DNA from: Serratia proteamaculans_D
GTDB taxonomy: Bacteria; Pseudomonadota; Gammaproteobacteria; Enterobacterales; Enterobacteriaceae
Assembly (NCBI RefSeq): GCF_049959315.1
Contig: NZ_CP188201.1
Direction: 5' to 3' (one strand)
Length of the DNA: 64,000 bases
Below are positions 1-8,343 of the stretch, piece by piece (within the stretch, counting starts at the first letter, position 1; each line of letters starts with the position of its first letter). A model generated the notes under the pieces. That model saw only the letters and a list, made by a program, of their open reading frames with translations. It searched no databases and was not told the origin of the DNA. Position numbers and translations under genes: made by a program.

Positions 1-1
1 A

Positions 2-388
2 GTGAAACGTTTGCTGCTGGATACTCATGCGTTGTTGTGGTGGCTGATAGATGACTCCAGCCTGGGGATTAACGCCAGAAGGCAGATCGCCGATCCCGGC
101 AATGTGGTGTATGTCAGCGCGGCCAGCATTTGGGAGATTTCGATTAAGCGGGCACTGGGCAAGCTGACACTGCCGGAGGACATCTTTGAGGTGATTGAGG
201 CCGAAGATTTTCTGCCTTTACCGATGGTGGCCTTCCACTGTCAGCAGGCGGGCCAGTTGCCGCCGCATCATCAGGATCCTTTTGATCGCATGTTGATCGC
301 CCAGGCGCAGGCCGAAGGGCTGACGTTGATTTCCGCCGACGCCGCTTTCCCGCAGTATGGCATCCGGGTGTTTGACGCCCGGCGCTGA
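2..388 (+). CDS. PIN-domain (VapC-like) toxin
   Basis: A 128-residue PIN-domain protein, the size of type II VapC toxins, which are Mg-dependent RNases. The expected acidic residues are visible: Asp7 in LLLDTHALLWW, Glu45 in SIWEISIK, Asp92/Asp95 in DPFDRMLIAQA and Asp113 in ISADAAF. The start is GTG at base 2. The GTGA at bases 2-5 would fit a 4-bp overlap with the stop of an upstream antitoxin gene, but that gene, if present, lies outside the window, so neither the partner nor the exact start can be confirmed. The gene converges on sbcC. Toxin activity is inferred from the family. Confidence 0.8.
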   Translation: MKRLLLDTHALLWWLIDDSSLGINARRQIADPGNVVYVSAASIWEISIKRALGKLTLPEDIFEVIEAEDFLPLPMVAFHCQQAGQLPPHHQDPFDRMLIAQAQAEGLTLISADAAFPQYGIRVFDARR

Positions 389-414
389 TGCGGGTTAATC
401 CTCGGGTTCGCTAC

Positions 415-438
415 GCACCGGCTCTCTTTCGCCGGTGC
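415..438. terminator. Hairpin between convergent PIN gene and sbcC
   Basis: An 8-bp perfect stem (GCACCGGC and GCCGGTGC, 8-nt pyrimidine-rich loop) lies in the gap between two convergent genes. There is no clear U-tract on either side, so terminator activity is likely but unproven. Confidence 0.45.
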
Positions 439-467
439 TGCACCCCTGTTTCTCTGTCAGTGTCGTG

Positions 468-3400
468 TTATTCCAGCCTGAACTGCGGCTCCAGCCGGCT
501 GATGCCGAGCCCGTTGACCTTTTTCACCTTGATTTGTACCGGGATCCGTTCTTTCATGGCCTCAACGTGGCTGATCACGCCAATGGTTTTCCCGGAGGCA
601 TTCAGGCTGTCGAGTGCATCCAATGCGGTATCCAGGGTTTCTGCATCCAGCGTGCCAAAACCTTCGTCGAGGAACAGCGAGTCGATACTGGTCTTGTGGC
701 TGACCAGATCGGACAGCGCCAGTGCCAACGCCAGGCTCACCAGGAAGCTTTCACCGCCGGACAGGGTGCGGGTATCGCGCAGCGCGTCTGCCTGCCAGGT
801 ATCCACTACCTGCAGTTCCAGCGCATCGCTGGTTTTACGCTGCAACAAATAGCGCCCGTGCAGCCGTCCCAGTTGGTTGTTTGCCAGATACACCAGGTGA
901 TCGAGCGTCAGCCCTTGGGCAAACTTACGGAATTTATCCCCTTCTTTGGAGCCGATAAGCTGATTGAGATAGCTCCAGTCGTCGTACTGGCTCTGGCTCT
1001 GGCTGATTTGCTCAAACAGCGACTGCTGATTGATGCGGCGCGCGGCATCGCTTTCTAACTGATTGCGTACTTCGCCCTGGCGTAGCTGCAAGGTTTTTAA
1101 CTGCTGTGCCAGCGCTGCCAGACTCTGGCTCAGGATCTGGGGATCGGTCTGGTTCTCATCCAGCCCTTCAGGACGCTGTTGCAGATGCTGCTTCAGGCTG
1201 TCTGTGGCCTGTGCCAACAGGGCGCTGGCCTCCACCTGACGCTGTTGCAACTGCTCTTTGCGCTGCTGCAATTGTCGGCGCTGGTCGTCATCCAATAATG
1301 CGGCACTGAAGGCGGTTTCATCGCTGAATTCACTGGCGGCCAGCGCATGCAGCCACTGTTGTTCCGCCTGCTGCAACCGCTCGGTCTGTTGCAGCAGTTG
1401 CTGCTGCAGCCCGGCAAGCTGGCCGCTCAGCCGATCGCGCTGCTCCTGGGCTTTCTGCCATTGCTCGGCCGCTTGCTGGCTGGCCTGCTCACAGGCCGTC
1501 TGGCGGGCGCGCAACTGTTCGCGTACCTGAGTAATTTGCTGTTCACCAAACAGGGCCAGCCGCTGCGCACGTTGCTCGCCCAGGGCTTGTTCACCTTCCT
1601 GCCACTGTTGCTGCAGGCGCTGTTGTTGCAACTGGGCCTCTGCGTGGCTTTTCTCCAGCAGGATGTAACGCTCGTCCAGCCGCGCTTTCTCTTGTTGCGC
1701 CTGCTGCTGTTGTGTTTGCAGTGCGGCTAATTGGTCTTTGGCCAGCTGCACGGCGTGCGACGCCTGTTCGTGTTGCAGCAGAGCGGCCTGACCCTGACGT
1801 TCTTCGCTGTCGCAGGCGTTCAGCCACTGGCTCAGGCGGTCAGCGTCGTGCAGGGTAAAGTCAAATGCCAGCGGCGTGCTGAGGGTTTGCCACTGCTGCA
1901 GGTGGGTGGCCAGTTGCTGCTCGTCTTGCGTGATGAGTTGCTGTTGGCGCTGTTGCTGCTCTTTCAGGCTTTCGCAACGGGTGCGCAGTTCGGTGCCCTG
2001 AGTATACAAAGCCTCGGTTGTGGCGCGCATCTGGGCCAGGCGCAATGCAGTTTCAGAAGGTTTTACCGCCTGATACTGTTCAATGGCCGGGTGGCTGCAG
2101 GAGCCGCACAGCGGGCAGGGCTCACCGGTTTGCAGGCGGGCACGCTCGGCTTCCAGGCTGACAATGCGCTGCTCCAGCTCGAGGGCTTTTTCCACGTCTG
2201 TCTGGTGGGCTTTTTGCTGCTTATACTGCTGCCGCGTCTCTTCGAGCTGTTTTTCATGTTCGCCAAGCTGTGTCTGGCGGGTGGCGAACTCTTTGCGCTG
2301 CTGATCCAGACGTTCGCTGACCTGGCTAAACAGGGACGACAGGGTAAATAACTGTTGGCGTACCGGGCGCAGCTCGGCCAGTTCGGCCTGACGCTGGCGC
2401 AGTGTCAGCAGGGGCGACTGGGCTTCCAGCGTATTTTGTTGTTGCTGCTGTGCCGTCAGCGCGGCGGTGAGGCCGTTAAGTTTTTCCTGATGCTGCCCCG
2501 CCTGTGCGGTCAACCGGGTCCGCTGAACCTCGAGTTGTTCCAGCGCTGTTTTTTGCTGGGCATACTGCTGTGCGGCGCTATCACACGCCTGTTGCAGTTC
2601 GGCCTGCGTTTTCTGTAACTGGGCAATCTGATTATCGAGCGGGACGACTTGCTCGTCGATCAACCGCTGTTGCGCCTGCTGGTGTTCAACATGCGCCTGC
2701 AGTTGCGCACGGGCTTGCTCCAGTGCCTGTTGCAACGGCGCCATCAGGGCTAGCTGTTGCTCCTGCTGCTGCGTTAATTGGCTTATCTGTTGTTGCAGCG
2801 CCTGTTGATCGCTGCGGCAGCGGCTACGTTCGTTAAGCAATGGCCGCAGTTTTTCTGCCGGCTCGCTGCGTGCCAACTGCTGCAGTTGCGGTTCGGCCGC
2901 CGCCTGTTCCTGCTGCGCCGCGTTCAGTTGGCGTTGGTATTCCTGTTGTTTTTGTTGAGTTTGTTGCCACTGTTGCAACCAGTTCAGCGCCTGCTGCTGC
3001 TGGCGGGCCTGTTCGCCAAGGGTATTCTCCTGCGTCCCCAGCTCAACCAACTGGCTCTCCAGCTGCTGACGCTGTTCGTCATTGAGCAGTTCAATGCCGC
3101 TGGCGCGTTGATGCAGCGCATCCAAATCGGCCTTGGCCTGCTTATGCTGTTCGAAAACCCGTTCGGAAAGCTGGCCGTAGATCTCGGTACCGGTCAGCTC
3201 TTCCAGCAGCTCGGCGCGGTCATTGGCATCGGCATTGAGGAAGGCGGCGAACTGCCCCTGAGATAACATCATAGATTTGGTGAAGCGGCCGAAGTCCAAG
3301 CCGGTGATTGCGGCGGTCATATCCAGCTTGTCGCGTACTTTGTCCGCCAGGATTTTTCCGTCCTCACGCAGCGCCAGCTCCACTTTCGGTGCCTGCAGGT

Positions 3401-3719
3401 TACCGTCCGGGGCATTTTTGGCCCGGCGCTGGCTCCAGAAGGCGCGATAGCCGACCCCTTTGACTTCAAATTCGACCTCAGCCAGCGATTCGGCGGTGTG
3501 GCGCGTCATCAGCTCGTTCTGGCTCGGCGTGACGTTTAGCCGCGGCGTCTGGTGGTACAGCGCCAGGCAGATAGCGTCCAGCAGGGTGGTTTTTCCCGCG
3601 CCGGTAGGCCCGGTGATGGCGAATAACCCATTGCTGGCAAAGGGTTCGGCGGTAAAGTCGATTTTCCATTCGCCCTGCAGGGAATTGAGGTTTTTTAATC
3701 TCAGGCTGAGGATTTTCAT
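468..3719 (-). CDS. sbcC: SbcCD nuclease, ATPase subunit SbcC
   Basis: SMC/Rad50-like ATPase subunit of the SbcCD nuclease, which cleaves DNA hairpins and processes palindromes and protein-blocked ends. Walker A is GPTGAGKTT at residues 37-45. Long Gln-rich coiled coils flank a zinc-hook CPLC motif near residue 533. The ABC signature (LSGGESF) and Walker B (LFLDEGFGTLD) are near the C-terminus. At 1083 residues it is slightly longer than E. coli SbcC (about 1048), the extra length apparently in the coiled coil. The ATG overlaps the sbcD stop by 4 bp (ATGA), so the two are translationally coupled. Confidence 0.97.
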   Translation of the reverse strand: MKILSLRLKNLNSLQGEWKIDFTAEPFASNGLFAITGPTGAGKTTLLDAICLALYHQTPRLNVTPSQNELMTRHTAESLAEVEFEVKGVGYRAFWSQRRAKNAPDGNLQAPKVELALREDGKILADKVRDKLDMTAAITGLDFGRFTKSMMLSQGQFAAFLNADANDRAELLEELTGTEIYGQLSERVFEQHKQAKADLDALHQRASGIELLNDEQRQQLESQLVELGTQENTLGEQARQQQQALNWLQQWQQTQQKQQEYQRQLNAAQQEQAAAEPQLQQLARSEPAEKLRPLLNERSRCRSDQQALQQQISQLTQQQEQQLALMAPLQQALEQARAQLQAHVEHQQAQQRLIDEQVVPLDNQIAQLQKTQAELQQACDSAAQQYAQQKTALEQLEVQRTRLTAQAGQHQEKLNGLTAALTAQQQQQNTLEAQSPLLTLRQRQAELAELRPVRQQLFTLSSLFSQVSERLDQQRKEFATRQTQLGEHEKQLEETRQQYKQQKAHQTDVEKALELEQRIVSLEAERARLQTGEPCPLCGSCSHPAIEQYQAVKPSETALRLAQMRATTEALYTQGTELRTRCESLKEQQQRQQQLITQDEQQLATHLQQWQTLSTPLAFDFTLHDADRLSQWLNACDSEERQGQAALLQHEQASHAVQLAKDQLAALQTQQQQAQQEKARLDERYILLEKSHAEAQLQQQRLQQQWQEGEQALGEQRAQRLALFGEQQITQVREQLRARQTACEQASQQAAEQWQKAQEQRDRLSGQLAGLQQQLLQQTERLQQAEQQWLHALAASEFSDETAFSAALLDDDQRRQLQQRKEQLQQRQVEASALLAQATDSLKQHLQQRPEGLDENQTDPQILSQSLAALAQQLKTLQLRQGEVRNQLESDAARRINQQSLFEQISQSQSQYDDWSYLNQLIGSKEGDKFRKFAQGLTLDHLVYLANNQLGRLHGRYLLQRKTSDALELQVVDTWQADALRDTRTLSGGESFLVSLALALALSDLVSHKTSIDSLFLDEGFGTLDAETLDTALDALDSLNASGKTIGVISHVEAMKERIPVQIKVKKVNGLGISRLEPQFRLE

Positions 3720-4948
3720 TGGCTCGGCTCCTGGTCGTTGTGCCGCACGGACTCGACCACCTGCTGGAACATTTGGCTCATTCGTTGCCGACGTTGTTCG
3801 GCCATTTCAGGCTCCTGCGCCAGCCGCCGCTCGAACACCTCGTTGACGCTCAGTTCGTTGAGCGTTTCCTTGTCCTGCTGTTCAATGGCCTGACGCCGCT
3901 GTTCTTTGCTGCGGCGCAACAGCACCACTTCTACCGGCAGTTGATCGGCCAGTAACTGAATGCGGCGCTGAATGTCGCTAAGGTAGTCCTGCGTTGCCAC
4001 TTCAATGTCCAGCCACACCGGGAGTTCACCCTGATAATCGGCGAACTGCTGCAATTGTTGTTCGATCTGCGCCAAACCACCCTTGATAAGCTGCATCGGT
4101 TGGAAGCTGGGGATCTCCAGCGCGGTGACCTGTTGCAGAGCGCCCGCGCTGAAATCCACCATAAACACGCTTTTGGCTTTGCCCAACTCGTCAAAACTGA
4201 GTGGGATCGGCGAGCCGCTGTAGCGAATATGCTCGGATTTGGCGACGTTCTGCGCGCGGTGAATATGCCCCAACGCGATGTAGTCGGCCGGTGGGAAAGC
4301 CTGCGCCGGGAAGGCGTCCAGCGTGCCAATGTAGATATCGCGTACCGAATCGGAGGTGGTGACGCCCACGGTGGTCAGGTGGCCGGTGGCAACAATCGGC
4401 AAGGGTAAGCCCAGCTCATCACGGCGTGCACAGGCCGCCTGATACAGCTTTTGATAATGGTCGGCGATAGCTTCTTGCAGCGCCTGCTGTTTTTGCACCC
4501 CGGACTCGCCGGCGCGGCTGGTGAGCAGATCGCGTGGGCGCAGGAAAGGGATGGCACACAGCACCGCACCCGGCTGACCATCGCGCTGATTCAACACCAG
4601 AATTTGTTGTTCGATTTCGCTCTGCGCGTTGGCAATCACGGTGGTATTCAGGCAGGAAAGCAATTCACGCGATTCATTCAAGGTTGCCACGGAGTCGTGG
4701 TTGCCGCCCAGCACCACCAACTGGCAGCCGGTGCGCTGCAGTTCCACCACGAAACGGTTATACAGCTCGCGGGCATAGCTTGGCGGCGAGCCGGTATCGA
4801 ACAGATCCCCGGCGACGATCAGCGCATCCACCTGCTGTTGTTCGATTTGTTCGATCAGCCAGCGCAGAAAAGCCTGATGTTCGGCGGCGCGGCTTTTGGT
4901 GAAAAAATACTGGCCAAGATGCCAGTCAGAGGTATGGATCAGGCGCAT
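3716..4948 (-). CDS. sbcD: SbcCD nuclease, exonuclease subunit SbcD
   Basis: Mre11-like metallophosphoesterase that supplies the Mn-dependent nuclease activity of SbcCD. Metal-binding motifs are intact: DWHLGQ (Asp8, His10), AGDLFD (Asp48), GGNHDS (Asn83-His84) and GHIHRA near residue 228. The 410 residues match the family (about 400). It is the first gene of the sbcDC operon and is divergent from phoB, as in E. coli, with about 200 bp of shared promoter region. The ATG at 4948 begins the canonical MRLIHTSDWHLGQ. Confidence 0.97.
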   Translation of the reverse strand: MRLIHTSDWHLGQYFFTKSRAAEHQAFLRWLIEQIEQQQVDALIVAGDLFDTGSPPSYARELYNRFVVELQRTGCQLVVLGGNHDSVATLNESRELLSCLNTTVIANAQSEIEQQILVLNQRDGQPGAVLCAIPFLRPRDLLTSRAGESGVQKQQALQEAIADHYQKLYQAACARRDELGLPLPIVATGHLTTVGVTTSDSVRDIYIGTLDAFPAQAFPPADYIALGHIHRAQNVAKSEHIRYSGSPIPLSFDELGKAKSVFMVDFSAGALQQVTALEIPSFQPMQLIKGGLAQIEQQLQQFADYQGELPVWLDIEVATQDYLSDIQRRIQLLADQLPVEVVLLRRSKEQRRQAIEQQDKETLNELSVNEVFERRLAQEPEMAEQRRQRMSQMFQQVVESVRHNDQEPSQ

Positions 4949-5069
4949 GACACTCCCGGGGCGATAGGGTAATGGCGGGGATTATAAAGGGAATATGATG
5001 TTTCTGCGTGATTAGAAATAGTCGCTATGCTTACTGCCTGTAACAGACAGGTTTTTTCAAGGCTATTTA

Positions 5070-5102
5070 TTTCATAAATCTGTCACAAAACTGACGCATA
5101 AT
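5070..5102 (+). promoter_or_regulatory. PHO box and -10 of phoBR
   Basis: Three 11-bp-spaced repeats (TTCATAAATC, TGTCACAAAAC, TGACGC) match the PhoB-binding PHO box and are nearly identical to the sequence upstream of E. coli phoB. A CATAAT -10 (5097-5102) follows, and the box takes the place of the -35. Autoactivation of phoBR under phosphate starvation is expected. Confidence 0.88.
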
Positions 5103-5149
5103 GGCGCCCGCAATCAACTGTGATCGCTAACACATTGGCAGGATTGACG

Positions 5150-5839
5150 ATGGCAAGACGCATACTGGTGGTGGAAGACGAAGCGCCGATCCGTGAGATG
5201 GTGTGCTTTGTGTTGGAACAGAATGGTTACCAACCGTTGGAAGCTGAGGATTATGACAGCGCAGTGACGCGCCTGTCTGAGCCGTTCCCTGATTTAGTGT
5301 TGCTCGACTGGATGTTACCCGGAGGTTCCGGCATTCAGTTTATTAAACATATGAAGCGTGAAGCGATGACCCGCGATATTCCGGTGATGATGCTGACCGC
5401 TCGCGGTGAAGAAGAAGACCGTGTCCGTGGGCTGGAAGTCGGCGCGGATGATTACATCACCAAACCTTTCTCGCCGAAAGAGCTGGTGGCGCGCATCAAG
5501 GCGGTAATGCGCCGCATTTCACCGATGGCGGTGGAAGAAGTGATTGAAATGCAAGGGCTGAGCCTGGATCCTTCCTCACACCGGGTGATGGCCAACGAGC
5601 AGGCGCTGGATATGGGGCCGACCGAGTTCAAATTGCTGCACTTCTTTATGACTCATCCAGAGCGTGTTTATAGCCGCGAACAGTTGCTTAATCACGTCTG
5701 GGGCACTAACGTTTATGTGGAAGACCGCACCGTTGACGTGCATATCCGTCGGCTCCGTAAGGCGTTAGAGACCAGTGGTCATGACAAAATGGTTCAAACC
5801 GTTCGGGGCACCGGCTACCGATTCTCAACGCGCTACTGA
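5150..5839 (+). CDS. phoB: Phosphate regulon response regulator PhoB
   Basis: OmpR-family response regulator that activates PHO-box promoters when phosphate is scarce. The N-terminal receiver has Asp10 and the phosphoacceptor Asp53 (LLDWMLPGG), with the conserved Thr in MLTAR and Lys in ITKPFSPKEL. The C-terminal winged helix spans about residues 128-229. The start is set at the ATG giving MARRILVVEDE (229 residues, same as E. coli); an upstream in-frame codon at 5120 would add ten unconserved residues. phoR follows after 24 bp. Confidence 0.98.
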   Translation: MARRILVVEDEAPIREMVCFVLEQNGYQPLEAEDYDSAVTRLSEPFPDLVLLDWMLPGGSGIQFIKHMKREAMTRDIPVMMLTARGEEEDRVRGLEVGADDYITKPFSPKELVARIKAVMRRISPMAVEEVIEMQGLSLDPSSHRVMANEQALDMGPTEFKLLHFFMTHPERVYSREQLLNHVWGTNVYVEDRTVDVHIRRLRKALETSGHDKMVQTVRGTGYRFSTRY

Positions 5840-5863
5840 TCGCGACGCGCTGGAGAATATGCC

Positions 5864-7180
5864 GTGCTAGAACGTCTATCCTGGAAGAGGCTAGCCCTGG
5901 AGCTGGCCCTTTTCTGCTTGCCTGCCTTACTGCTGGGGCTGATTTTCGGTTATCTGCCCTGGCTGCTGCTGGCCTCCGTGCTGGCGGCGCTGGTATGGAA
6001 TTTCTATAACCAACTCAAACTTTCCCACTGGCTGTGGGTTGACCGCAGCATGACGCCGCCACCCGGGCGCTGGAGCTGGGAACCGCTGTTTTACGGCCTG
6101 TATCAGATGCAGCAGCGTAATCGCCGTCGGCGGCGTGAACTGGCGCTGTTGATCAAACGCTTCCGCAGCGGCGCGGAATCGCTGCCCGATGCGGTGGTGA
6201 TGACTACCGTCGAAGGCAATATCTTCTGGTGTAACGGTTTGGCGCAGCATCTGCTGGGTTTCCGCTGGCCGGAAGACAATGGTCAGCACATCCTTAACCT
6301 GCTGCGTTATCCGGAGTTCAGTCATTATCTGCAACAGCAGGAGTTTTCCCGTCCGTTGACGCTGCAGTTGAACAATGAGCACTACGTCGAATTCCGCGTG
6401 ATGCCTTATTCCGAAGGGCAATTACTGATGGTGGCGCGTGATGTCACCCAAATGCGCCAGCTGGAAGGCGCGCGACGTAACTTCTTCGCCAACGTCAGCC
6501 ACGAGCTGCGTACCCCGCTCACGGTGCTGCAGGGCTATCTGGAGATGATGAGCGACGAAGAGCTGGATGGCTCGCTGCGCGGCAAAGCGCTGGGCACCAT
6601 GCAAGAACAAACCCGGCGTATGGATGGGCTGGTCAAACAGCTGCTGACGCTGTCGCGCATTGAGGCGGCGCCTAACGTCGATATGAATGAACGGGTCGAT
6701 ATCCCGCTGATGTTGCGGGTGTTGCAACGCGAAGCACAGTCGCTGAGCGGCGGCAACCATGAGATTAGCTTCCGGGTGAACGAACAGCTCAAGGTGTTCG
6801 GCAACGACGACCAACTGCGCAGCGCGGTATCAAACCTGGTGTACAACGCTGTCAATCACACGCCAAAGGGCACCAATATTGAGGTGAGCTGGCAGCAGAC
6901 GCCAAACGGTGCGCAGTTCCAGGTCAGTGATAATGGGCCGGGCATCGCCGCCGAGCATATTCCGCGCCTGACCGAACGTTTCTACCGTGTCGACAAAGCT
7001 CGTTCACGCCAGACCGGCGGCAGCGGGCTGGGGCTGGCGATCGTCAAACATGCGCTCAGCCACCATGACGCGCGGCTGGAGATCCTCAGTGAGCAGGGCA
7101 TTGGCACCCGATTCATCTTTACCTTGCCTAACCGGTTGATTGTTCCCGCAGCTTTGTCAGAGAATGCGGTGAAAAATTAA
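5864..7180 (+). CDS. phoR: Phosphate regulon sensor kinase PhoR
   Basis: Membrane histidine kinase that phosphorylates PhoB under phosphate limitation and dephosphorylates it in excess through the Pst/PhoU complex. Two N-terminal hydrophobic segments (about residues 9-48), a basic linker, a PAS domain (about 100-195), the H-box HELRTPLTV with His213, then N-box (NLVYNAVNHTP), G1 (DNGPGI) and G2 (GGSGLGLAI). GTG start; 438 residues against 431 in E. coli. The next gene begins 16 bp downstream on the same strand, unlike E. coli where brnQ follows. Confidence 0.97.
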   Translation: MLERLSWKRLALELALFCLPALLLGLIFGYLPWLLLASVLAALVWNFYNQLKLSHWLWVDRSMTPPPGRWSWEPLFYGLYQMQQRNRRRRRELALLIKRFRSGAESLPDAVVMTTVEGNIFWCNGLAQHLLGFRWPEDNGQHILNLLRYPEFSHYLQQQEFSRPLTLQLNNEHYVEFRVMPYSEGQLLMVARDVTQMRQLEGARRNFFANVSHELRTPLTVLQGYLEMMSDEELDGSLRGKALGTMQEQTRRMDGLVKQLLTLSRIEAAPNVDMNERVDIPLMLRVLQREAQSLSGGNHEISFRVNEQLKVFGNDDQLRSAVSNLVYNAVNHTPKGTNIEVSWQQTPNGAQFQVSDNGPGIAAEHIPRLTERFYRVDKARSRQTGGSGLGLAIVKHALSHHDARLEILSEQGIGTRFIFTLPNRLIVPAALSENAVKN

Positions 7181-7196
7181 CGCGCGAGAGGCAGGT

Positions 7197-8135
7197 ATGA
7201 TCCGAATGACCCGAGGGCTGTTGCTTTGCCTGGCGTTGCTGGCGAGCCGTGGCGCGTTAGCGCAGCCGGACGGTATGCTGTCCGGCAACCTGTCGAGCGT
7301 CGGCTCCGATACGCTGGCGAATCTGATGGCGCTATGGGCACAGGACTTCAGCCAGCATTATCCCAACGTTAATTTGCAGATCCAGGCCGCGGGCTCTTCA
7401 ACTGCGCCGACCGCTTTGGCTGCGGGGGCCGCGCAACTGGGGCCGATGAGTCGGCCGATGAAGGCGGCGGAAGTGTCGGCATTCGAACATCGCTATGGCT
7501 ATGCGCCGCTGGCAGTGCCGGTCGCCGTCGATGCGCTGGTGGTGCTGGTCCATCAGGACAACCCGCTACGCGGTCTTAATCTGCAGCAGCTTGACCGAAT
7601 TTTCTCTGCGACCCTGCGCTGTGGCGAAAACCAGCCGGTGACGCGTTGGGGGGAATTGGGGCTGAAAGGCGATTGGCAGCAGCGTGCGCTGCAACGTTTT
7701 GGGCGTAATTCGGCATCCGGCACCTATGGCTATTTCAAACTGCGTGCGCTGTGTGGCGGTGACTTTATGCCACGGGTCAATGAACTGCCCGGTTCTGCCT
7801 CGGTGGTGCAGGCGGTGGCCGGTTCGCTGAACAGTATCGGTTACGCCAGCATTGGTTTTCGCGCCAGCGGCGTGCGGCTGTTGCCCCTGGCCGAGTCCGG
7901 TGAGAAGTATGTCGTCCCCAACGACGTCAACGTGCGCAACGGTAGCTACCCGCTGTCACGCTATCTGTATATTTACATTAACAAAGCGCCCAACCAGCCG
8001 TTGGAGCCGCTGACTGCCGCATTTCTCGATCGCGTGCTTTCCGACACCGGGCAAAACCTGGTCAACCATGACGGCTATCTGCCGCTGCCTGCTGCTACTT
8101 TGCAGAAAACCCGCCAGGCGTTGGGTCTGCAATAA
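7197..8135 (+). CDS. PstS-like periplasmic phosphate-binding protein
   Basis: A 312-residue secreted solute-binding protein of the PstS-like family. It has a signal peptide (basic MIRMTR, hydrophobic LLLCLALLA, cleavage near ALAQ) and ligand-type motifs typical of phosphate-binding proteins: VGSDTL, AAGSSTAP, MSRPM and SASGTYGYF. It is shorter than, and distinct from, the classical PstS of the pstSCAB operon. It lies 16 bp after phoR with RBS GAGGCAGGT, so it is probably co-transcribed with phoBR and PHO-controlled. No permease or ATPase gene is adjacent; it may feed Pst or act in sensing. The partner is unknown. Confidence 0.85.
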   Translation: MIRMTRGLLLCLALLASRGALAQPDGMLSGNLSSVGSDTLANLMALWAQDFSQHYPNVNLQIQAAGSSTAPTALAAGAAQLGPMSRPMKAAEVSAFEHRYGYAPLAVPVAVDALVVLVHQDNPLRGLNLQQLDRIFSATLRCGENQPVTRWGELGLKGDWQQRALQRFGRNSASGTYGYFKLRALCGGDFMPRVNELPGSASVVQAVAGSLNSIGYASIGFRASGVRLLPLAESGEKYVVPNDVNVRNGSYPLSRYLYIYINKAPNQPLEPLTAAFLDRVLSDTGQNLVNHDGYLPLPAATLQKTRQALGLQ

Positions 8136-8144
8136 ATTTCCCTC

Positions 8145-8162
8145 GGGGCGTTGATTCGCCCT
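8145..8162 (+). terminator. Weak hairpin after the phoR-linked gene
   Basis: A 6-bp stem (GGGGCG and CGCCCT, one G-U) with a TTGATT loop lies just after the stop of the PstS-like gene. No U-tract follows, so it is at most a weak or Rho-assisted terminator or 3'-end stabiliser. Confidence 0.3.
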
Positions 8163-8245
8163 CAACATGAATTTCTCTCACTACCGATGAAAATTCTTCT
8201 ATTGCTGCCCGGCAGTCGCTATGACAGGATGCTTTCTGCCTGTTT

Positions 8246-8261
8246 AGACGTCTGGATGTCC
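8246..8261 (+). promoter_or_regulatory. Tandem MetJ boxes
   Basis: AGACGTCT is a perfect MetJ (met) box and is followed immediately by GGATGTCC, a 5/8 match. MetJ binds two or more adjacent 8-bp boxes, so this is a credible operator about 80 bp upstream of the MetE-like gene. A CATAAT directly after the boxes (8261-8266) could be the -10, which would place the operator over the promoter. Confidence 0.75.
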
Positions 8262-8343
8262 ATAATAACCTGGCGTAATAATTCAAACTGTCAATTACTG
8301 CGGTAAAGGCCCGATCTTTTACCTGCTTACCGGGAGCTATAAT

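Noticed and set aside
435..3266. Many long plus-strand reading frames opposite sbcC
   Set aside because: They run antisense to a fully recognised SbcC frame, show low-complexity Leu/Gln composition from the coiled-coil codons, and have no RBS or family match.
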